Source: Oxyruncus cristatus (lineage: Eukaryota > Chordata > Aves > Passeriformes > Cotingidae). From it: DNA of 64,000 bases. Location of the stretch: NCBI GenBank assembly GCA_013399855.1, contig VXAY01002132.1, forward strand, positions 971,283-1,035,282, given 5' to 3'. The notes below the pieces were generated by a model. The model was not told where the DNA came from. It did no database searches and saw only the letters and a list, made by a program, of their open reading frames with translations. Positions 1-51,769 of the stretch are shown in pieces; the first letter of the stretch is position 1; the number at the start of each line of letters is the position of its first letter. The position numbers were made by a program, and so were the translations under genes.

Positions 1-2363
1 TGTTTCCATGGGAGGGAGTTCCTCCAGTGTTTTCCCTAGAAAAAGTTCCAGTCTGGAACCTTCTAAACACAACTGTGTTTAGTTTCACTGCTCTGCTCTT
101 ATCTTCTCTGAGTCTTTTTTATACCTTCATTGTCTGCAGGGTGAGCAGACTCTCGGGGTTCTCATGGGTTTAGATAACTTCAGGAATTTGTTGCACAAAC
201 TGTTGGTTTTGGCCTGGTTTGCTGTGTCTGGCCTTTTCGTATTTTCTAAGGATATTGTCATGCCTATAATTGACGCCTTTGCTGTGCTTTTTAACCCTCC
301 TGGGTTTCTCTCTGTCCTGCCTTACCCTCTCTGTGATACTCCACGCGTCTTTACAGACACCCTGCTAGAGGTTTGCCTCTCCAGCCTTAACCTTTGGCTG
401 CCTCTTCAGTTCTTCCCAACGATCTTCCTCACTTGCCGTAGTTTCCTCTTCTTCCTGCTAAGCAGAACTCCGTTAGATTATTTTTGGACCTTAATGCTCG
501 TTAAAAGACACTGAACTTCATCCTTCACGGTCATGATACAAAGTTGTTTGTCAGGGGGTAAGTCTTTGGAAGATACTTTGTGTTTTGCTCTGGATGGGTT
601 TGAGAGTTGAATCTCTCCTTGTGAAAGCCCTGATCACTCTGATCCCTCGCTCTGGAAAGCATGTGATGGTGTCTAAGGAAACATAGCCCATGTCCTGGGC
701 TACCTAAGGATTCCTGAAGGCTCCCACTACTGATGCATTTTTATTGTCTGAATGACTCTGACATCCTCATGCATTCAGTTACCTGGGCAGATGATATTTG
801 AGTCCTAAGTCTCTATTTTTCTTTTTAGTCCTAGAATTACAAGCCAGGGGATTTCTGTCTTAATTTGACCTTTTCTTTAAAGTGTAACCCTCCATCTCCC
901 ATGACCCAGTCTGTTCTCTCATTTTCTTAGAATGATAACGATAAAGGTAATTTAGTGTGCTGTTAATTTTCTTCATTCTGCCAAATTTAATATACCCAGG
1001 TATATTAGAATTGCTTACCTTCATGATACCTGAGTTTCTGCAAACAAAAAAAAAAAAACACGCCAGAAGTTGCATGCAGTAAATGAACATCCAGATACAT
1101 CCTCAATGAGAAATAAAACCCTCTGTGAAATAGTTCACTGTGAGGTGTTGGGAATGATCACTGTTTTTTAACTGTTAATATTTGGTGTGTCTGAAGAGTC
1201 AGGGAAATGAAGTTAAAGTCTTTACTTCAACACTGCATGCCAGAACTGTGAGAGAGAAATGTGGCCACAGGGCTCTGGCCTTTGGGATGTTCACAGGCAG
1301 TTGCTGTTCTGAAGTCACTGCATTTTTCCTAAACAAAATAAATTGATTATTTTCAACAGTTTGACCAGTGCCGTAGGGAAACTGTGACAGAAACTGACTT
1401 GTGGAGCATCCATACTGGATCAGATCAATATCTCCATTAGTCATCCAGCACAGAGATCTGTTGGGAATTAAGCTTTGTTTCCTGAAGGTCATTTTTGAGT
1501 GGCTGGTTTGCCAGTATGGAAGTGCTGAATGTCATCTAATTAAACTGAGAGCTGCTGCCTAAACAAGGCTGTGCTGCAGTATTTCGTACACATTCAGTAA
1601 AACACAAAGTTCAGAAACCAGGTCAAACCACAGAAACTTTTGTACAAAGTTTAGTGGTTGTTTTATTTTGAAAGAGAATCTTTTCACTGTCATGTTTTGT
1701 TTCCCTTGCATCTGCTTTGTTTTATTTAAGGAGGTACCAGCAGCAAGGAACACACTGTAATAACAAAGATCTGTTATCTGCCTGGAGCCAATTCCCAGCT
1801 CTCCTGCACTGCCCCTCTCTGTGGCACAGCAAACACAGAAATAGGAGAGTGATGCTCACCCTGGTGCTGATTATCTCTGTGATTAGGGACTGGGACTTGT
1901 TTGAAACATCTCTAGGGAGAGAATCTGTCTAATCATAGCAGTTATTTAATTGTGCCACTGTCATATTTCTTCTGATCTAGAGATTATACATTCAGGATGC
2001 TTCAAGGTTGATACCAGTGGTGCTTTTTTGCCTTAAACCTGGTGGAGAATACAGAAAATAACCACAAAAGCAACTCTGTGGGATGTAGGGTTATAAATTG
2101 GTTCTTATGATAGTGCCACATCTAGACACTCCAGGCATTTTGTGGAGTGAATGACAGGTGGGAATTCTTTGTACTGGGCTGTGGCCTGGACAGTGGAAGC
2201 TGAAGAAGTTGGTGTTAGCTTACAGACGGCGCTGCTACGTGGAGAGGGGAGTATTTAGTACCACCAGCTCCTTTTTTTTCCTACTTCTTTGTTTCCACAG
2301 CTCTTGGTCTGGTTGTTTTGCACAGAGGGCTGCAAACTGATGCACTCTGACCTCTCTTTTCAG
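1..2363. other. MPG intron or 5' flank, no exon seen
   Basis: AT-rich, non-repetitive sequence with an A-run near 1046-1058. Open frames here are short and resemble no known protein. I looked for the missing N-terminal MPG exon and did not find it. The stretch is therefore probably intron ending at the acceptor of 2364. Confidence 0.5.
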
Positions 2364-2568
2364 ATTTTAGTTCGCAAACTTCCTGATGGCAGAGAGCTCT
2401 GGGGCAGGATTGTTGAAACAGAAGCTTATCTGGGTGGGGAGGATGAAGCTTCCCACTCGAAAGGTGGGAAGCAAACTCAGCGGAACGCGGCCATGTTCAT
2501 GAAACCAGGAACCCTGTACGTGTACCAGATCTACGGCATCTACTTCTGTGTGAACGTTTCCAGCCAAG
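2364..2568 (+). CDS. MPG: MPG penultimate coding exon
   Basis: 205 bp, entered in phase 0 after a pyrimidine-rich tract and cag, ending with the first base of a split Gly codon before gtaagc. It starts ILVRKLPDG and contains the catalytic motif VETEAYLG and the DNA-intercalating region ending FCVNVSSQ. Confidence 0.95.
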
Positions 2569-5500
2569 GTAAGCTGGCACTGAGAGGGATTCGGTGCTTG
2601 CAGGACAGGGCTGGCATTTCAAGCTGCACCTGTGGTGCTGCAGTGACCCCCGTGGGATCTGTGAAGTCGGTGACTTGCTCTCAGGATCTCTCCGTGGGAC
2701 CTGGGCTTTGCCACTGTGAGCAGGACCTACCTGTGGACAGGCAGTGTGGGAAGCAGGGCCCATCTCCAGTTTGGTCCCAGCTGTGAGCTGTGGGAGCTGG
2801 TCAGGCACACAAAGAGAGACTAAGAACTGGAGGAGAATCTGGAGAGGATGGAGCTTTCAGTTCTGATGACCTGGGGAGCTGCCTCATTCCTGTGATTCAG
2901 TGAACTTTGTTCCTCAAAAGTGCTGATGTAGAGGAAATATGTGGAGTCATTAATGACAGCCTAAATCTTGGTGTCTGTTCTCATGACAAGAAACTCCTCT
3001 GTCTCCTGCCTTTATCTTCAGAGGCTTTAAATGTTGGGGAAAACAAAACAGTCTGAGATATTCTAAGCTTAAGCAAGGAGTCAGTGTAGGAGCGTTTTAG
3101 CTGCTTTGCTGTACCTTAAAACCAAAAAACCCCCACCCAAAGCAAAATACTCAGACTATTACAGAATCTTCAATCTTCTTTTATTATTCTCAAGATATAA
3201 TAATCAAGCTCTAATCGAATTATTCTGGAATTTACTGAGACTGGCCTTCCACAGCTCCTCTTAACATGCCAGTGTTACTCCTGTAAGAATGACAGTATTT
3301 ACCTTGCAATAAAGCTGCTGCTTAATGAGACACCTTGAAATGGCAGCAGGTATTTCCTGGGTAAATACCCACTATTTTAGAAAAAAATCTCAAATGCAAT
3401 TTACTTTCTTTTTCACCATTTTGCAGATCAAGGTTAAAAAACTCCACAGCTTATATATTCCTAAGTGGAAAGGAAGTGTAAGAGTGACCATTAATCACCA
3501 GGTTTTGGCCTTTGGACAGGAGCCAAGCAGGAAAACAGTGCTGGGTTGTACTGTGGGGGAAGAGCCTGACTCTCCAAGTGAAGGTCTGGAGTCTGGTGGA
3601 TGAACACATGTGGATTTCATTACATTGGCTCTGCCAAATCTGTTCAGATAATGAAAGCAGATGGTTCATTAGTCAGTGTTTGAAATATTAGGAATAATAA
3701 TTTGTACTAAGAAGTGCATTTAGCCTTTGAATTCTGGAAAGATTTCTTTGAAATAGATACTTTCGGAAATTTTTCCTTATATACACGTGTGTTTAGTTTT
3801 GTAGCAAATCAGTTAAAGAACTCACTGTGGTGATGGAATTCCTTGGATTTTTTTGTCACAAACTCCCTCCCTGTCAGCCTGTCACACATGCAGCTCCTCT
3901 GACTCCAGGCACAGCTGGCACAGCCAGCTTTGTTGGGGCACTGCAGTAAATACTGGGGTTGTGCACTTGTTCCACGAGTAGGAGCTACTTCTGTGTGTTT
4001 GTCCACATGTGTTTGTGCAGATGTGATGACAAAGTCTCTGGGGAGGAATCACACCCGAGATGCTTTTCTCAGATGCACAAGGAGTTGTTTAGTTGTCCTG
4101 TTGTTTAGTCCGAGGAAGGATTGAGGAAGTTGTCTTTGTGGTGGCACCCAGGTAGAAGGGAAAAATATTGCATTCTCTGGATATGGGATAGATCCTGGAA
4201 ACTGTTTTGGATCTGGCTGTGCAAAAAACACAAGGTTTTGTGGCACAGCTTGGTCCTTCACAGCACAGAGCACACTCTGAAGGCAAACAGCTGGGAGAGC
4301 CAGTGTGTCCTGAGCCATGTGAGCTGCCCTGCAGCTCCTCAGGCTCCTGCAGAGCGACCACAGCATGGATTTGGAGCTGCCAGGATAATGGGTCCTGCCA
4401 CTGGGAGCAGCGGGAATGCTGCACTGTCCCTGTGCTGCCTGTGCCTGCCCTCCTGGCACAGACACTGCGGGGCTGTCCTCATACACACTCTGCTGGGACC
4501 TGACAAGCAGCAGGAACGGGACAGTTGCAGCAGAGTTTGCTTTAAGAAGTAGTTGAACACTGACTTGAATCGTGCTGGGGCCTTCTTGGTCCCAGAGCAG
4601 CCCAGGCTCAGCAGCCTCTCTGAGATGGACCAGGCTTTACATGCTGCTCCTCCTTGCTTCCCTCTGCTGAGCTTGTCTCGAGTGGAGTGTTTGGCTCATG
4701 AGACTCTGCCTCTTCGGAGATCACTTGTTTTGATACACGGCCTCGTAGCATTGTCTGCTTTAACTCCAGGTGGAATAAACCTTCCCCTCTGTTTGCTGTA
4801 TTGGTTTATGCTTGAGTTCAGGCTCAGCAGTACCACTGAGGGACAGGAAAAGTGTGTCCCCAGCAGCGCTGTGTTCATAAAACCGTGAGTTGAGGGGTGG
4901 GTTCCAATATTTATTGTCACTGAGGAAGGGGAAATCTTTGTGCTTGTCACTAGATAAAGCTGCAGCATGTGGGATTTCACTATGAGAGGTCTTTCCATCA
5001 CTGAGTGAAATACTGCAACTGCCTGAAGCCATGGCAGGCATCACTACCTTTGGAGAAATCATGGATGATAGAGAAGAGCTCATGGAAAAAATGTAACCAG
5101 TGTCTTTTAGGGTGCATGAAATCCTACAGTGTATCCTGAGCAGCACAATAATCTTAGTACAAAGAGCTTTCCCTAGAGTTAAGAGGGATGTTGGGCTTCC
5201 CTCGCCTTGGGAAGAGGATAAATGCCAGTCATCCTTCTCCTTGACTTAGCTGTGATTTGTTTCTCTGGCACGAGCCAAGGTGTGTGTTTTGCTGGCAGAT
5301 CTGAAAGAGCAGCTTGTAAAACCGAGAGCCCAGTGATGCTCAGCCCAGGGTCACACTGCATGGGCTTCTCCCTGCCTTTCCGATCCTAGACTAGGACTTT
5401 GAGGGAAGTGTTTTGGGAACAGTGAGTCACACGGGTGAAGAGAGGAGAAAATTGTCTTCTCTCCAGTGGCCAAGAACTGTTTCCAAATGGGAGCTGGAGC

Positions 5501-8223
5501 CGTTTCAGGGAAGGAGCAGGAAGCTGCACAGCGGGGGAGTGGGACTTCACTATCGTTTTATGATTTCTGGCTGCTCGGGGAGAGAACTGGCCTCTTGCTG
5601 TTGTTAAATCTGAATGCTGCTCATTATATGGAGTAACTCTTGGGCATCTCCAACTGGCCCTGCTGCCCCTGCTGTGTCAGGGGCCACATCCGTGTGGGGC
5701 AGATGCCAAAGCCAGGTGAGCCCTGAGAGCCAAGTGCTGCAGGCTGGCAGGGGGAGGAAGGCAGGCTGAAGCACTCTGGCGGGCAGGAGTTGAGTTCCAA
5801 GGATTCAGCTACTCTTTGGGAGTTAAAATTTCTGATATGGAAGTATGTTCAGGAGGACCCAGGGGTGTGGGGGCAAAGAAGGCAGTAGCTCATCGTGGCA
5901 TCCCTGCACTCCTGTCCTGCCTGCTGTCTCCACCTCTTCCCAAAGCTCCTGGGGAGCTGCCGTCACACTCGGGGGCTGCTGACTGGGCAGTGCATGGTGT
6001 CTGCTGCACACAGCTGGAAAGAGCATGGAAACTTCCAGGTGGGAATGCAGAAAGAGCAGCCAGAGACAGAAAGGCCTGGTACCCCCTCCCAGGGCTCTGG
6101 GATGCTCTGGGAGCACCTGCAGTTTCTCCAAGTGCTTGTCTCTCTTGACATGAACTCCCAAGGACTCTGTTCAGTTCACGTGTGACCAGTTTCCACTTGC
6201 ATTTGTGATGGATGAAAGCAAGTAGTGTAATTAGTGATTGTTCAGAATCCCAGAGTTGTTCCTGGCAAGTGAGGCAGCAACATGATGTGAAGGATGTTTC
6301 TTTACACATGGATAAAAAGCAGAATTAGGACATGGAACATGTTCTTAAAAATCTAAAATGACCTTTGAGCTCTAAATCACTGTAGTCCAGGGAAGCGGCT
6401 TTTGGCTGCCAGATTAGCATCAATCCCCCTCCTTGGAGAAGGGAGTGCCTGGGAACAGATTGCTGACAGCTGTTGGAAATCAGGCTGTTGACTTCACCGA
6501 GCTGCACTGGGGGCAGCAGGGGCTCCGAGAACGTTCAGGGCAACAGGCAACACCTCCAGAGCCAGAACCCGCGTCCTCCCTGGGAGCACAGAAGGGTAAT
6601 TAGTGTGGGATTTGTACAGAGTATGAGAGGGATTCTATTTTTGGAAATCACAGGTCCTCAGGGATCTGTCAGTGCCTACAAGAAAAGCCTGTGCCAGGCG
6701 TGAGCAGGGCTCCAGATGTTCCGGCTGGAGAAGGAGCCGGGATTCTTTTGGAGCAGGCGGATGCCGGCGGCAGGAATGCCGTGGGCAGCCCTGGCACGAG
6801 GGGAGCTGTGTGGGGCAGCACAGGCGGTGCCAGGCACTCTGCTCGCCCACTCAGGGTCAGGAGAAGACCTCCCTGCTGTCCTCTGGAAAATACCAAGGAA
6901 GTGTGTATGTCCCTCTTAGGCTGGAGATCCTTGTCACAGGGAACGTCTGCTCAGAGCTGCATCTTTGCTTCACTGCCACCAAAACCAGGGAAGGCAGCTG
7001 GCTGCAGCAGCTGGGAGGGCAGGAGTTTCCCCAAGGAAACTCACATCAGAGAAGAGACTGTCAACTTTCCTCAGTTCTTGTCATAGAAAGGTCTTCTCTG
7101 CTGAAGTGCTGCTCCCAGGGCTGTGCATCCACAGCCGGACTGCGGAGCCTGTCCCGCCCCAGGTCCCTGCCTTGGGAGAGCTGCCCTGGCACGAGGGCTT
7201 GGATCACTCCATGCAGTTACCTGTCACGCCTCCGTGGGAGTTTGGAATGGTCCCACCTGCAGTTCGGGCTCCCTCAGCAGCAGCTGCTTCCAGTGCCTGC
7301 AGCTCCTTCCCAGGTTTCTCTTTGTCCAGCCTAACTCTGCAAGCTGCCTTTCTGCTGGCAGCACCCAGACTCATTCCTCCTCTCCTTTATTAGCTGGAAT
7401 TCTTGTAATCAGAGTTTATTAGAAATCCACTGGGTTTGGGAACAGCTTTGGGTAGCTGTGCCAAAACTGAACCATATGCGTATTTATTTATTCCTGAACA
7501 TTGTGCTGACAAAAGAAAAACCTCTTGCCCTCTGGCAAGTCTCAGTAGCAAGACTTGGTAACATCGAGTGGGGCTGGGAAGAGCAAAGCAGCATAAAGAG
7601 CACAGAGCTGTGGGACAGTGGGAGGAGGCAGGGGCGGGCACTGCCCACGGCTCAGTGGCCGATTCCAGAGGCTGGCACTTGGAGCGAAGGGCAGGAGCTG
7701 CAGGCACTTCCCTGCTCCGTGGGGCTGAGCCACAGGCTCAGAGCTGAGCCCTGCTGGGAGCTGTGGGCTGAAGCTGAGGAGTTCCCATCCACCACCCTGC
7801 TCTAACAGCCCGTTCTTGTCCCGCACAGGGGAAGGGGCTGCAGTGCTGCTGCGCTCCCTGGAGCCTCTGCAGGGCCTGGATGCCATGAGGGAGCTGCGCA
7901 GTACCTCCAGGAAAGCCCCCACCAAGCTGCTCAAGGACTGGCAGCTCTGCAACGGGCCCTCCAGGCTCTGCCAGGCATTTGGCATCGACAAGGCTTTTGA
8001 CCAGCGGGACCTGACTCAGGACACTGACATCTGGATGGTGCCTGGACAGGACCTGCCCGGGGAGCAGGACGTGGTGGCCACCACGAGGATTGGCATTGGC
8101 AACAGGGGGGAGTGGGCACAGAAACCACTCAGGTTTTATTTACGAGGGAACAAATTCGTGAGTGTTGTAGACAAGAAGACAGAGAGAGAGATGGCAGCAA
8201 GGGGCCACTTGTCTTGCAGCTGA
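2364..8223 (+). CDS. MPG: N-methylpurine (3-methyladenine) DNA glycosylase, C-terminal two exons (5' partial)
   Basis: MPG is the nuclear base-excision-repair enzyme that flips out and removes alkylated and deaminated purines such as 3-methyladenine, hypoxanthine and ethenoadenine. Joining 2364-2568 and 7829-8223 gives about 199 residues that follow the C-terminal two thirds of vertebrate MPG without a break. RIVETEAYLG carries the catalytic Glu and the neighbouring Tyr; EDEASHS carries the conserved His; the segment around LYVYQIYGIYFC carries the intercalating Tyr; FDQRDL and LRFYLRG lie near the C-terminus. Splice sites are canonical (cag before 2364, gt at 2569-2570, cag before 7829) and the split Gly codon (phase 1) is restored. 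The less conserved N-terminal exon or exons, including the segment with EFFDQP in other species, were looked for in 1-2363 and not found, so they should lie upstream of the window. The gene is convergent with NPRL3, the conserved MPG-NPRL3-globin order. Confidence 0.95.
2569..7828 (+). other. MPG: MPG last intron (5.26 kb)
   Basis: A GT-AG intron between the two recognised MPG exons. I see no exon, RNA gene or clear transposon in it. The open frames present are GC-driven and lack recognisable homology. Confidence 0.7.
7829..8223 (+). CDS. MPG: MPG terminal coding exon
   Basis: 395 bp from the acceptor ccgcacag to the TGA at 8221-8223. It completes the split Gly and continues EGAAVLLRSLEPLQGL, which includes the Arg corresponding to human Arg182, then the conserved GPSRLCQAF and FDQRDL segments. 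The tail after SVVDKK is variable, as in other species. Confidence 0.95.
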
Positions 8224-8322
8224 CAAGTCTTGCAAGGGTGCCACCAACCAGGACTTGAGCTGTGCTCTGTACAAGGATCTCAGGCTGCATCGTGGTAGAT
8301 ACAGGGGTTGGGGGTTTTTAAC

Positions 8323-8328
8323 AATAAA
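8323..8328 (+). terminator. MPG: MPG poly(A) signal
   Basis: AATAAA 100 bp after the MPG stop codon, in a short 3' UTR. It is the first canonical hexamer downstream of the gene. Confidence 0.75.
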
Positions 8329-8362
8329 TGTACTTTGTCCCAATGAGTGGGGCAAGGTGGAG

Positions 8363-8368
8363 TTTATT
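8363..8368 (-). terminator. NPRL3: Candidate NPRL3 poly(A) signal
   Basis: TTTATT on the plus strand, that is AATAAA on the minus strand, 1.7 kb downstream of the NPRL3 stop. I saw no other canonical minus-strand hexamer between 8370 and 10044. If used, the NPRL3 3' UTR would run to about 8.34 kb and its end would meet or overlap the MPG 3' UTR. A non-canonical signal closer to the stop is possible. Confidence 0.35.
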
Positions 8369-8675
8369 TGCAAGGCTGGTGGGGCCTCCCAGCCAGAACT
8401 GATGTTGGATTTGGATGGTGAAGGCCACTTTCTCCCTTACCAATGGATCCAGGCTTAATTAGGGTGGGTGAGTGGAGAAGGTTCCCAGCTCTGAGCTGCT
8501 GTGCTGCTCCCACTGCCCCAGCCCCCAGCAGAGGGGAATACTCAAAAAATGGGATGGCAGCGGGGCAGACTGAAGGGATGAGGGCTGGGAGAGGAGACAA
8601 AGCAGGGATCTTACTGTTGTCTGCAACTGCCTCATGGGAGGGTGTAGAAAAGAGAGAGCCAGGCTGCTGTCAGAC

Positions 8676-8902
8676 AGGATGAGAGGCAATGGGCACCAGC
8701 GGGAAAACAGGAAACTTTCATTAGCTGTGTGGAAAGAACGTTTACCATGAGGGTGGTCAAACACTGGAACAGGGGCCCACAGAAGCTGTGGGACATTCAC
8801 ACCTCCATGGGTCAGGCTCCTGAGTGACCTGATCCAAGACCTTTCCTTGGAGCAGAGGTTTGCACAAAAGACTTTCAGAGACCCCTTCCAACCTACCCCC
8901 AT
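8676..8902 (+). mobile_element. CR1 LINE 3' fragment
   Basis: It matches the familiar CR1 3' region from memory: a GAGGCAATGGGCACCAG-like start, a segment on the pattern TTTACCATGAGGGTGGTCAAACACTGGAACAG split over 8741-8772, then CCTGATCCAAGAC and CTTCCAACCT near the end. It is 5'-truncated, as is usual for CR1, and diverged. Confidence 0.85.
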
Positions 8903-10044
8903 CTGTAGTGCCCAGCCTGGAGACCAGAATGGGTTCTGTTTGTTTTCCCAGCTGCTGGACCTCCCCAGTGCCGTGCTGCTGGGTAGGTAAGTGAGACACT
9001 CTGTGTGGGTAAGTGAGGCTCTCCCGAGAGCCTGACAACCTTTCCACAACAAAACCCTGCCAGCTGCCACCGTGGAGGTAAAGCTCTCCCTGGGCACGGA
9101 GCAGCTGTGGGAACAGTGGCCTCACAAGGCCAGGGTGAGCTGACACAAGTCCTGCTGTCCCCAGGACCAGGGCTGTCACCTTGTTCTGGCCTGGCACAGC
9201 TGGAGGAGCAGTCCCAAACCACACCTGGAAACACAGACCCCTATCTCGTTTTTCCCTGGATAGCTTTAACCCTGGCCAGGATCCAAGTCTGGTTCCCGGC
9301 ATGCACAGCCGTGCTTGGGTGAGGAGAATGGCAGGACACAACAAGCCCTGGGGCATAAGCCCAAGTGCCCTTGGCACCAACCTCTGGCTGTGTTGAACAC
9401 ATGCACTCGCAGCTTGGCCACTCATTTCAATCCTGCTCAACAACCCAGCTCCCACCCCCAGGAAAAAATGGAAACACTGAAAACGCAGGAGCACACGGGC
9501 TGCTTGGAGACAGCCCTGCTCCAAACAGACACCTGGGAACAGGATACTGGGGTGAGGAAAGAATGAGCTGTGACACAGTGAGCGGGTCACTCATTCAGTC
9601 ATGAAACTGTTTACTTGTGATACTTTGCCTTCCTGTCCATGTCCTCAGGGAACAACGATCAGACACAATTCCTCGGTGCCCAGGGTCCTTTCCCTGTGGT
9701 CCAGGAGTCAAGCTGGAGAGCAGAAGAAGCACTTTTGCTGCACCAGTGTCCAGCCAAAGGTTCCACCAGCAGCCCCCAGTGGAACTCTCCTTGTCCTGCC
9801 CTGACAGTCCCAGGGGGGCAGCCGGGGCAGGGAAGGGCTGTGACCGTGGCACAGCAGCTACGAGGGACGTGCCGTCCTGCAGCAGGCCCGCAGTGGCCTC
9901 GGCTCTCACCACGGCGGAGCAGGGGCGACACCAAGGAGGGGCAGAACCTGCTCTGTGCCACGAGGCAAGAAATCGCCTCCTTCAGTTTTCAGGTATCTTT
10001 TAGACATGGTGAGCGTGGCAGGTTCCCTTCCTGTGCCAGCAGAG

Positions 10045-49848
<39,804 letters not shown>

Positions 49849-50714
49849 CTGAAGCAAAGGATAAAGACAAGTTTATCAAGGAAATATCTCCTTAAATAAG
49901 TGTGATCGTGCGTTTTTCTATTCTCACTCGAAAACACATCAAAAAAATAGCAGAAACAGGTTTTTTACTCTTCGGGGGATGAAGAGGAGAAAGTAAAACA
50001 TTTACAGAAATTGACACAAGTACCAGTTTGCAGTTCCAGAGAGTGGAAAGTGGAATTCTGACCACTGTATTTCCCTCATTATTGCTCAGGTTTTGGGACA
50101 ATGGTCATGCTACAGAAGCGCAGTCACAGGAAGGGAAATCCTTTACCAACAAAAAGCAGGAGGGAGTGTGAGGGAAGCAGTCAGCCAAAAAAAATCTTTT
50201 CAGATTTTACCTATAAAAATGAAAAGGGATTTGAAGACGATTCTTTCCTGGTAAGAAGTGACTCACAACCCAGCAGGGGTGTCAAACCTCTCATGACAAA
50301 CAGTAGTCAGCACAGGACCAAAGTCAAACAGCCTCATCACTCCACAGCACCTTTAGGCCCTGCACTGACACTGATCCAAGCCCAGCCCCAGGCACTGTCC
50401 TGGATCAGGAGCCTTGGAGGAAGAGGCACAACCAATGCTGGCACCCGAACAGTTCCATGGTCCTGTTTTTCTGGAGAAATTCAACCTCCTCCAGTCCATT
50501 AATCAACACTAGGGACTAAAGTTTCATAGTTTCTACACATTATGGGTTAAAGCTCAAGGTGTCTTCGGAATCCTCTCTCCCAAATCAGCGCCTTCACTTC
50601 TCACCCTGCCTCCTCCTTCCCCTGCAGCTCCCAAAACCCACGGGATTCATCCACACCAGGAACAGCAACAAGGCCCAGGGTCGGTAATAACACCTGGCAC
50701 TAAAACCGCTCAAT
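49849..50714 (-). other. NPRL3: NPRL3 5' intronic sequence
   Basis: Between exon 3 and the minisatellite. I searched the minus strand for exon 1-2 coding sequence of NPRL3 and saw none here. Confidence 0.55.
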
Positions 50715-51082
50715 AACCATGGGGTGTGAGGGGTGCCTGGGAAGCTGGAAACACCATGGGTGTTTGAGGGGTAAGACAGTGCCAGGAGGGGTTGTGAGGG
50801 GTGGGTGTGTCAGGAGTGTCAGGGCATTCTCGGGGGTACCAGGGGTGCTTGAGGGGTGCCAGGCTCCCATGGAGGGTGGGTGTGTGAGGGGATGCCAGGT
50901 CCCTGCAGACAGTGTGTGTGTGTGGGGGGGGGGGGGTTGTCAGGTACTCACAGACAGTGTGAGGTGTGAGGAGTGCCAGGGACACAGGGATGGTCTGAGG
51001 GGTTTGTTAGGGGCGTGCCAGGTTTACAGACCCCCATGCAGGGTGGGTATGTGAGGGGTGCCAGGTCCCCATGGACGATACG
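50715..51082. repeat. Degenerate G-rich tandem repeat with (TG)n and a 13-base G run
   Basis: Irregular repetitions of GTGAGGGGTGCCAGG-like units, spaced variably, with a TG run from 50912 and G13 at 50924-50936. They look like diverged relatives of the regular array that follows. Confidence 0.7.
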
Positions 51083-51689
51083 AGGGGTGCCAGGTACACA
51101 CAGACAGTGTGAGAGGAGGTGTGTGGGGTGTCAGGTACACACAGACAGTGTGAGAGGAGGTGTGTGGGGTGTCAGGTACACACAGACAGTGTGAGAGGAG
51201 GTGTGTGGGGTGTCAGGTACACACAGACAGTGTGAGAGGAGGTGTGTGGGGTGTCAGGTACACACAGACAGTGTGAGAGGAGGTGTGTGGGGTGTCAGGT
51301 ACACACAGACAGTGTGAGAGGAGGTGTGTGGGGTGTCAGGTACACACAGACAGTGTGAGAGGAGGTGTGTGGGGTGTCAGGTACACACAGACAGTGTGAG
51401 AGGAGGTGTGTGGGGTGTCAGGTACACACAGACAGTGTGAGAGGAGGTGTGTGGGGTGTCAGGTACACACAGACAGTGTGAGAGGAGGTGTGTGGGGTGT
51501 CAGGTACACACAGACAGTGTGAGAGGAGGTGTGTGGGGTGTCAGGTACACACAGACAGTGTGAGAGGAGGTGTGTGGGGTGTCAGGTACACACAGACAGT
51601 GTGAGAGGAGGTGTGTGGGGTGTCAGGTACACACAGACAGTGTGAGAGGAGGTGTGTGGGGTGTCAGGTACACACAGACAGTGTGAGAG
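51083..51689. repeat. 41-bp minisatellite, about 14-15 copies
   Basis: The unit (GTGTCAGGTACACACAGACA followed by GTGTGAGAGG and AGGTGTGTGGG) recurs every 41 bp; the CAGG marker falls at 51091, 51132, 51173, 51214 and so on. Copies after the first are nearly identical, which points to recent expansion or homogenisation. The array runs directly into the N at 51690, so its true length is unknown. Because 41 is not a multiple of 3 and the unit has no stop in the plus frames, long artificial open frames arise; they are not genes. Confidence 0.95.
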
Positions 51690-51690
51690 N
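51690..51690. other. Assembly gap / ambiguous base at the NPRL3 promoter region
   Basis: A single N where the 41-bp array stops abruptly mid-unit and a CpG-rich stretch (51691-51760, with several CG dinucleotides) begins. NPRL3 exons 1-2 and its promoter are not seen anywhere else in the expected interval, so this N probably hides collapsed or unsequenced DNA. Confidence 0.6.
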
Positions 51691-51769
51691 GACCCAGCGC
51701 CTCACGGCCCGGGGCAGCCCGAGCGCTTCGTACCCACAGGGCCGGCCCCGGCACAGCCCAGTGCCCCCA

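Larger units (their letters stand above)
8224..10044. other. MPG-NPRL3 convergent intergenic region / probable NPRL3 3' UTR
   Basis: It contains the MPG 3' UTR, a CR1 fragment (about 8676-8902) and otherwise unique GC-rich sequence. Several long open frames occur on both strands, but none has recognisable homology or splice context. It is probably NPRL3 3' UTR transcribed from the minus strand. Confidence 0.5.

Noticed and set aside
1..2363. Searched for the N-terminal MPG exon
   Set aside because: No EFFDQP-like sequence next to a donor site was found; presumably upstream of the window.
8459..9590. Overlapping minus-strand open frames of 212 and 277 codons between MPG and NPRL3
   Set aside because: They cover a CR1 fragment and probable NPRL3 3' UTR and have no recognisable domains; GC-driven.
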